Source: an uncultured Leucobacter sp.
GTDB lineage: Bacteria > Actinomycetota > Actinomycetes > Actinomycetales > Microbacteriaceae
Reading direction: 5' to 3'
Assembly (NCBI GenBank): GCA_945952575.1
Contig: CAMFIY010000067.1
Coordinates: 1 to 10,596, forward strand
Length of the DNA stretch: 10,596 nucleotides
The notes beneath the pieces were generated by a model. It saw only the letters and a program-made list of their open reading frames with translations, did no database searches and was not told the origin of the DNA. Position 1 is the stretch's first letter. Every line of letters starts with the position of its first letter. A program made the position numbers and the translations under genes. Positions 5,199 to 10,596 of this stretch are shown here, one piece after another.

Positions 5199-7772
5199 TC
5201 ACGCTCGCCTCCTGAACCGGCCGATGAGCGGCACCGCCGCCGCGGCGAGGGTGCCGGCGGCGAGGCCGGCGGGCACGGCGAGGGTGAGGGGCCCCACCGG
5301 AGGATCATCCGGAGTGGGCGCGCCGCCGAGGGCCTCGGTCGTCTCCCCGGGATCGGCGTCGGGGGCTGTCCCGCCGGTATCACCGGCGCCATCGGCGCCC
5401 GAGCCCTCGTCCGGGCCGGCGTCCGGTTCGGGCCGGGCCTTCCCGGGCTTCCCCTGGATGGCGTTCGCCGCGCTGACGGCCTGGCTCACCCAGCTCTTCG
5501 GCAGCGGGGCGTAGCCGGGCGGCAGCTCACCGAGGTCGGTGCCGGGGCGCTGCCCCTTCAACACGGCGAAACGGATCAGGTTCGCGTAGGTGGCGCGCAG
5601 CTTCGGATCGGTCTGCTTCGGGTTCAGCGCGGCGTAGACCGGCATGGCCAGCGGGTAGGCCTGCTTCGCGCGCTTCGCTGCGCCGCCGCCCTGGTCGAAG
5701 ACCCGCACCTGGGGCTGATCTGCGGACTCGCTCATGACCTTGGCCGCCGCAGCGATGCTGGTACGGGTCGGCTTCACGAACTGCCCGGCCGGGTTCCGCA
5801 GCGCTGCAGTCACCGTCTGGTACTGCTCCGCAGCCGGCGCCGTGGTGAGCGCGATCACCCGCTGGCTGCCGAAGAGCTCGCGCACCGACTTGCCGAACTT
5901 CGGCGGGGTGCTGAACTTGTCCCAGGCGCCGGGCAGCATCCCGTCACCGCGGAGCACGTGGTAGGCGCCGTCGGCGAAGTTCGCCGTGTAGGGCCGCCAG
6001 GTGACGAGGTTGATCACGCCTGAGCCGTCGTTGGGATCGCTCACGGTCGTGTCGGGCTTCTCGATGGGATCGCCCTTCGGGAAGTTGTCGCGGGGGAGCG
6101 CGAGCCCGGTGCCAGTGGGGTTCGTCTTCGCGCTGGTCGAGTAGTAGGGATTCACGACCATGCCCCACTCGTCGGGCTCGCCGTTCAGCCACTTCACGGT
6201 GGCGGGGTCGGAGAGCACGTAGTTCCAGAGCTGCGTCGCGATGTCCGAGCGGCCGTCGGGCGTCAGCGCATCGGCGACGGAGGCGCCGACGATGTTCTGC
6301 TGCGCCCACTCGCCGTCCGGGCCGCCGTTGACCGCCCAGAAATCGGGATCCTGCACGATGCTGCGCGGATTCTTCCCCGGATCGGTGAAGCTCTTGTAGC
6401 CGATGTGGCTCTTGTCCGCGCCGTTCGGCAGCGAGTCGACGTAGGAGGCGGTGAGCAGCTTCGCGACGAGGCGGGGCGTCAGCTTGAGATCGGTGAGCGG
6501 AAGCCCCCGATGCTCCTCCACTCCCGGCGCGGTGCTCTGCGGATCCGGGCTCGCATCGATCGCGAAGCTGATCGCGGCGCCCGAGAGCGCGATGGGCGCG
6601 TAGGCGAGCGGATCGGCGTCGAGCCCGGCGCCGTCGGTGTCGAGGGGCAGCGAGGTGAGGGCGAGCGCGCTCGGGGCGGTGCCGCTGGCGTCTCGGAGCG
6701 CATCGCTCTCCGCCCCGATTCGCTGCACGAAGGCGGCGCCGTTCTTGCCGTTGCACAGCTCCGGCTGCCACGAGGCGACCGCATTCACCAGGAGCTCGCT
6801 GCCCGCGATCTGCTGCTCGGCCGCCCCGATCTGGCAGCGGACGCCGAGCGGCTTGAAGTCGAGCTTCACGGCGAGGCTGTGCTCCCAGGCGTCCCACCAG
6901 AGGCCGGAGCGGTCGATCTGCGGAGACCCGGAGTCGCCCTCGCCGCGCGGGATGATGACGAGCCAGCAGGACTGACCGGTGACGACGCCCTGCTTCCTGA
7001 CCGGATTGCCGCAGCCGAGTGCGGAGGACTGCATCGCGGTCTGGATCTCGAACGGCACGGACCCCGAGCCATCGGCGCCCGAGGGCGCCCATTTCACCTC
7101 GTTGGTGGTGTACTGCGTGAAGAATCGGTTGGTGTTCATGTCGACCGCGTCGGCGCCGGTCTTCTTGACCCACTGCTGACCGGCCTTGTCCCAGGTGAGC
7201 GCGGTGAGGACCCGGTCGGCAGGGGCCCGGGTCTCGTCGACCGCGCCGGCGTCGTTGACGGCGACGAATGGGATGGCCGTGTAGACGGAGCGGCGGAAAT
7301 CCGGAGCGGTGTACTGCTCGTCCTCCGCGGCGACGTTCGCCGCAGGCGTGCTGCCGTCGCGCGTCGCGCCATAGCCGATCGTGCCGCCGTACTGGCAGGT
7401 GCGGCGATCGGGGTGTCCGGGATGATCCGGATCCTCGCCCCAGCACTGCGCGATCTGCAGGAAGTTGGTGCCGCCGACGGTGCCGTTCGGCGCCTCGGAC
7501 TTCTTGCCGCCCGTCCAGGTCACCCGGATGCCCTGGCTGACCAGATCCTTCGTCTGGGAGACCGTCACCGAGAGATCCGGGAACGGGGATCCGTCGGGAT
7601 TGATCGCGTTCTTCGCGTTCGTCAGTGTGACCGCACTCGACGTCGCCGTCACCGCCGCGTCGGCGCCTCCGAGCGCCTGAGCGGTGCTCGAGGCTCCGAG
7701 CGCGGTGCCCACCAGCACCGCGGCGATCAGTCCGACGGCCCCTGCGCGAGAAGTGATCCGCATCCGGCTCAT
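5199..7772 (-). CDS. Large (857-aa) PstS-like surface protein with C-terminal membrane anchor
   Basis: The protein has a signal peptide (MSRMRITSRAG, hydrophobic core, cleavage near residue 33), a long extracellular body, an acidic Pro/Gly/Asp-rich linker (about 776-828) and a C-terminal membrane helix (about 829-850) ending GRFRRRA. Two parts resemble PstS: DPLAYAPIALSGAAISFAID (387-406) with LTPRLVAKLL (431-440) looks like the strand-helix pair following the first binding loop, and AYPLAMPVY (705-713) with GQRPGTDLGELPPGYAPLP (740-758) matches the PstS C-terminus; the neighbouring pstS has TYPLSSYSY and GQQQAGDLGYSPLP. Canonical PstS is about 370 aa, so this is a binding-protein fold with large insertions. 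I see no SGSGT-type phosphate loop, so the ligand is open. Cysteines at 110, 126, 254, 269, 313 and 340 could pair. The ATG at 7772 overlaps the pstS stop as ATGA and has AAAGGG upstream; Met4 at 7763 is a possible alternative. It probably spans the wall and displays a binding head. Confidence 0.82.
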   Translation of the reverse strand: MSRMRITSRAGAVGLIAAVLVGTALGASSTAQALGGADAAVTATSSAVTLTNAKNAINPDGSPFPDLSVTVSQTKDLVSQGIRVTWTGGKKSEAPNGTVGGTNFLQIAQCWGEDPDHPGHPDRRTCQYGGTIGYGATRDGSTPAANVAAEDEQYTAPDFRRSVYTAIPFVAVNDAGAVDETRAPADRVLTALTWDKAGQQWVKKTGADAVDMNTNRFFTQYTTNEVKWAPSGADGSGSVPFEIQTAMQSSALGCGNPVRKQGVVTGQSCWLVIIPRGEGDSGSPQIDRSGLWWDAWEHSLAVKLDFKPLGVRCQIGAAEQQIAGSELLVNAVASWQPELCNGKNGAAFVQRIGAESDALRDASGTAPSALALTSLPLDTDGAGLDADPLAYAPIALSGAAISFAIDASPDPQSTAPGVEEHRGLPLTDLKLTPRLVAKLLTASYVDSLPNGADKSHIGYKSFTDPGKNPRSIVQDPDFWAVNGGPDGEWAQQNIVGASVADALTPDGRSDIATQLWNYVLSDPATVKWLNGEPDEWGMVVNPYYSTSAKTNPTGTGLALPRDNFPKGDPIEKPDTTVSDPNDGSGVINLVTWRPYTANFADGAYHVLRGDGMLPGAWDKFSTPPKFGKSVRELFGSQRVIALTTAPAAEQYQTVTAALRNPAGQFVKPTRTSIAAAAKVMSESADQPQVRVFDQGGGAAKRAKQAYPLAMPVYAALNPKQTDPKLRATYANLIRFAVLKGQRPGTDLGELPPGYAPLPKSWVSQAVSAANAIQGKPGKARPEPDAGPDEGSGADGAGDTGGTAPDADPGETTEALGGAPTPDDPPVGPLTLAVPAGLAAGTLAAAAVPLIGRFRRRA

Positions 7773-9409
7773 GACTGCTTGCCCTTTCGTGCACGGTGGT
7801 CGAGGCGCTGCCCGAGCAGCGGGGGGAGGAGCATCGCCGCGACCAGGAGCACCCCGGCGGCGAGCATCAGGAATTGGCTCCCGCTCCACCCGGTGGACGG
7901 CAGGGTGAACGGGGAGGCGACCGCGGTCCCGCCCGCGGCGACCGTCGTGCCCCCGTCGGAGCCGGTCCCGGTTCCGGTTCCGGCGCCGGTCCCGCCGTCT
8001 CCGGTCGTGCCGCCCCCGCCCGAACCGGTGTTCGATGAGCCGCCCTTCCCGGTCCCGGTGGTCGGAGTCTCGGTGCCCGAGGCGCCCGCGGTGCCGGTCG
8101 TGCACTGATCAGGGCCCTGCTTGTCGCACTTCGCCGGCATCGGGGCGATCTGGGCGAGCTGGTTCTTCGCCGGGGAATCGCCCGGCTTGAAGGTCGGGTT
8201 GTTGCAGTCGTTCAGGCTGACCTTGACGCCGCCCGCACCCGGGATCCGCTTGATCTGCGTGAAGCCCGCCTGCACCAGGTTCATCGGCAGCGGTGAGTAG
8301 CCGAGGTCGCCTGCCTGCTGCTGGCCCTCGCAGAGCAGATACTTGCCGAATGCGCCCAGCGTGGCGCCCTTCGCCTTCGTGAAGACGCCCCCGGTCTCGG
8401 TCGGCACGATCAGGTAGGAGTAGCTCGAGAGCGGATAGGTGCGGGGATCCTTGGCGTTGTAGACGCCGTCGAGGATCTGCGTCAGGTAGTCGGCGGACTT
8501 GGGGTTCTCATTGATTCGCGCCTTCAGCAGCGCCACCGCGACCGAGTACTTGGTCGGCTCGACGTAGTAGCCGGCCGAGTTGAGCACCTTCGCGACGGGG
8601 AAGCCCGACTTGAGTGCGTAGGAGTACTCGACATAGGTGATCGCGCCCTCGCCGTTGTCCTGGCTCACATAGCCGGCGACGCCGGAGGAGCCGTTCTGGA
8701 GCTTCGCACCGTCGAAACCGGGGTATTGCGAGGTCAGTCCGCAGGGGCTCGGACGGCCGACGGACTTGCAGAACGCGTTCCATAGCGCCGGATGCTGCTT
8801 CGACATCCAGAGCGTGAACTGCGCGGTCGAACCGGAGCCGTCGGAGCGGAGCACCGGAACGATCGTCTTGCTCGGCATCGCGAGCCCGGGGTTGTCCTTC
8901 TTGACCTGCGGATCGTTCCACTTCGTGATCTTGCCGGTGAAGATCTTGGTGATCGTGTCGCCCGAGAGCCGCAGGTTCGTGACACGCTTGCCGTTGATCT
9001 TGAGGTTGTACATGAACGACGTGCCGCCGGCGACGATCGGCATGTAGGCGTAGCCCCGCGGGGGCTTCTCGGGCGCCGAACCGTCTTCCGGGCTCGACTG
9101 GAACGGGATCTCGCTCACCGCGAAGTCGACGCTGCCGGCGATGAAGTCGCGGCGCCCGGCGGAGGATCCGACGCCCGAGTAGTTGATCTGCATGCCGTAG
9201 AGGCCGGCGACGTTGCGCTGCCACTGCTTGATCGCGTTCTCCGACCAGGTCGAACCGGTGCCGGTGATCGGCTCGTAGTTCGCGGCGCTGGCCGGGGTCT
9301 GGGCGCCGCCCACGACGGTGCCCAGGCCGAGCACCACCACGGCGAGGCCGGCCAGGATCCGGCCGATTCGAGTCCGTTTGACGGGGGATTCAGCTCTGCT
9401 CACGCGCAT
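7769..9409 (-). CDS. pstS: PstS, phosphate-binding protein with LPSTG cell-wall anchor
   Basis: This 546-aa protein captures phosphate outside the membrane for PstC/PstA. A signal peptide (cleavage near PASA-AN, 42/43) is followed by a full PstS domain: GTGSTWSENA (50-59), GSSAGRRDFIAG (81-92) with FAVSE (96-100), and RSDGSGSTAQFT (188-199), which supply the phosphate-binding loops; TGKITKWNDP (158-167) is a family hallmark. The domain ends near residue 420. A Gly/Thr/Ser-rich linker (about 437-498), LPSTG (503-507), a membrane helix (512-533) and a basic tail (RLDHRARKGK) form a complete sortase signal. There is no lipobox Cys, so it is expected to be wall-linked rather than a lipoprotein like classical Gram-positive PstS. 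The ATG at 9409 overlaps the pstA end by 20 bp; GTG at 9403, with AGAAAG six bases upstream, is an equally possible start. The sortase-fold protein in this locus appears inactive, so anchoring would need another sortase. Confidence 0.95.
   Translation of the reverse strand: MRVSRAESPVKRTRIGRILAGLAVVVLGLGTVVGGAQTPASAANYEPITGTGSTWSENAIKQWQRNVAGLYGMQINYSGVGSSAGRRDFIAGSVDFAVSEIPFQSSPEDGSAPEKPPRGYAYMPIVAGGTSFMYNLKINGKRVTNLRLSGDTITKIFTGKITKWNDPQVKKDNPGLAMPSKTIVPVLRSDGSGSTAQFTLWMSKQHPALWNAFCKSVGRPSPCGLTSQYPGFDGAKLQNGSSGVAGYVSQDNGEGAITYVEYSYALKSGFPVAKVLNSAGYYVEPTKYSVAVALLKARINENPKSADYLTQILDGVYNAKDPRTYPLSSYSYLIVPTETGGVFTKAKGATLGAFGKYLLCEGQQQAGDLGYSPLPMNLVQAGFTQIKRIPGAGGVKVSLNDCNNPTFKPGDSPAKNQLAQIAPMPAKCDKQGPDQCTTGTAGASGTETPTTGTGKGGSSNTGSGGGGTTGDGGTGAGTGTGTGSDGGTTVAAGGTAVASPFTLPSTGWSGSQFLMLAAGVLLVAAMLLPPLLGQRLDHRARKGKQS
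7916..8101 (-). repeat. Low-complexity Gly/Thr/Ser wall-spanning linker of PstS
   Basis: It encodes residues 437-498, almost only Gly, Thr, Ser and Ala, with microrepeats of GGTTCC/GGCACC type (clearest at 7960-7995). Such linkers carry LPxTG proteins through peptidoglycan. The DNA is prone to slippage, so its length may vary between strains or be misassembled. Confidence 0.7.
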
Positions 9410-10596
9410 CTTTCTGGTCGACGGTGTGGGATTCCGGGTCAGTGCCGGATCCGGGGACGGGGACGGGTCCTGCCGCGGTGCCCCGAGCCACGGCCGTGCG
9501 GGACATCCGCTTGAGGTCGCGCTTCGACGCCTCCTCGACCGCCCGCAGTCCGCGGGGCGAGAGCTGGCCCGGCCCGCGCCCGCCGATCGCGCGGGCCACG
9601 ACGAACAGGGCGAGTACGAGCAGCAGGAGCACTGCCGCCGTACCGAAGCCTCGGGCGATCATGCCCGGCTCGGGCGAGCGCACGAAGTCGAACACCTGGA
9701 GCGGCAGCGAGATCATCGGTCCCTGGAATGGGTTCAGGTTGGTGACGGCGGTGATCCCCGAGGTGAGCAGCACGGGCGAGGTCTCGCCGATGCCGCGTGC
9801 GGTTCCGAGGATAACGGCCGTGACCAGGCCGGAGCGCGCCGTCGGCAGCACGACGTGCCACACGGTGCGCCAGCGGCTCGCTCCGAGGGCGTAGGCGGCC
9901 TCGCGGAGGTTGCCCGCGACGAGCCGCAGCACCACGTCCGAGGTGCGGATCACGATCGGCATCATCATGACCGTGATCGCGAGCGAGGCCGCGAAGCCCG
10001 AACGCTGGTGCGTGATGAGCAGGATCACCGCAGCGTAGATGAAGAGGCCGGCGACGATCGAGGGGAGGGCGGTCATCGCGTCGGCGATGGTGCGCACGAA
10101 GCGCGCGAAACGGCCGCCGACCTCGTTCAGGTAGAGCGCCGTGACGATCCCCAGCGGAATGGTCAGGGCCAGGGCGATCGAGATCTGCATCAGCGTGCCG
10201 AGGATCGCGTGCAGGATGCCGCCGACGGTGAGCGGATCGAGCGGCCCGGCGTGCTGCATGTCCTGGGTGAAGAAGTTCGCGTGCGGCAGCGCCTCGCCGC
10301 CTCGACCGATCGCATAGCTCGCGACGAAGATCAGGGCGCCCACCAGGGCCACCGCCGCGCTGATGAAGAGCACGGTCGCGATGCGGTCCTTGACCTCCTG
10401 CCAGCCCGATCTGAGCCGGACCAGGTAGGCGTAGACGCCGATGAAGCAGAGGAAGGTCACGACGATCCAGCCGATGACCCCGGTCAGCGGCGCGATCCAG
10501 CCGAAGAGCAGCGTCGAGGTGGCGGCTCCCGCGGCGAGCGGCTCCTCGCCGGCGGCGGCAACGACGTGGTCTCGGGCGGAACCGGCGACGACGTCA
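9390..10596 (-). CDS. pstA: PstA, phosphate ABC transporter permease (5' end beyond window)
   Basis: PstA is one of the two membrane subunits of the phosphate channel; it pairs with PstC and docks PstB. The frame is open to the right edge, giving at least 401 residues. The GTG at 10460 lies inside a hydrophobic segment (FGWIAPLTGVIGW before it, TFLCFIGVYAYLV after it), so it is not a good start and the true start lies outside the window. About seven membrane segments are visible. The EAA loop that contacts PstB, REAAYALGASRWRTVWHVVLP, is encoded at about 9843-9905, followed by TARGIGETSPV, a PstA hallmark; TALPSIVAGLFIYA is also typical. After the last helix there is a cytoplasmic tail of about 62 residues (GRGPGQLSPRG to DAREQS), longer than usual. 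Its end overlaps pstS by 20 bp, so the two are co-transcribed. pstC presumably lies further upstream. Confidence 0.95.
   Translation of the reverse strand, partial: DVVAGSARDHVVAAAGEEPLAAGAATSTLLFGWIAPLTGVIGWIVVTFLCFIGVYAYLVRLRSGWQEVKDRIATVLFISAAVALVGALIFVASYAIGRGGEALPHANFFTQDMQHAGPLDPLTVGGILHAILGTLMQISIALALTIPLGIVTALYLNEVGGRFARFVRTIADAMTALPSIVAGLFIYAAVILLITHQRSGFAASLAITVMMMPIVIRTSDVVLRLVAGNLREAAYALGASRWRTVWHVVLPTARSGLVTAVILGTARGIGETSPVLLTSGITAVTNLNPFQGPMISLPLQVFDFVRSPEPGMIARGFGTAAVLLLLVLALFVVARAIGGRGPGQLSPRGLRAVEEASKRDLKRMSRTAVARGTAAGPVPVPGSGTDPESHTVDQKDAREQS

Noticed and set aside
5944..7794. Minus-strand open frame of 616 codons in another phase
   Set aside because: It overlaps the 857-aa PstS-like gene in a different frame and is an Arg/Gly/His-rich shadow without domain features.
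6405..8108. Long plus-strand open frame of 567 codons
   Set aside because: It is antisense to the 857-aa protein and the end of pstS. The composition is shadow-like and there is no recognisable domain.
7769..9409. PstS as a lipoprotein
   Set aside because: No Cys follows the signal peptide core; the cleavage region reads AQTPASAANY and the C-terminus has an LPSTG signal.

Overview
The window is one end of an assembled contig from a high-GC Gram-positive bacterium. The PstA/PstB sequences, GTG starts, strong G/C third-position bias and secreted Ig-repeat and LPxTG proteins suggest Actinomycetota. A Microbacteriaceae-like source is plausible, but that is an impression from the protein sequences and not a search result. 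Bases 1-46 are not genomic: they are an Illumina Nextera P5/i5/Tn5 mosaic-end adapter joined to the genome at base 47.

Everything genomic is a single minus-strand locus of eight genes, read from right to left. pstA (phosphate permease, runs off the right edge) is followed by pstS (a phosphate-binding protein with an LPSTG wall anchor, overlapping pstA) and an 857-aa PstS-like surface protein (ATGA overlap with pstS). After a 121-bp gap come a shorter secreted PstS-like protein and a secreted protein with two Ig-like repeats. A long hairpin and then a three-unit PHO box follow. The last genes are a membrane-anchored beta-sandwich protein, a sortase-fold protein without catalytic residues (ATGA overlap) and pstB (the ATPase, cut off by the adapter about 30 residues before its expected end).

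The core is a high-affinity phosphate ABC transporter (PstS binds, PstA and an unseen PstC form the channel, PstB drives it). Six surface or membrane protein genes lie between pstA and pstB: pstS itself, two further PstS-like proteins, the Ig-repeat protein, the beta-sandwich membrane protein and the pseudosortase. No enzyme other than PstB is recognisable. I infer a cell-wall phosphate-capture module in which several binding proteins are spread through the wall, perhaps organised by the inactive sortase-like protein.

The strongest new regulatory signal is three contiguous 11-bp units starting GTTCA at 2673-2705, directly downstream of a terminator-like hairpin. This matches the architecture of PhoP/RegX3 PHO boxes and implies a separate phosphate-starvation promoter for the last three genes. 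No RNA genes, CRISPR arrays, insertion sequences or plus-strand genes were found.
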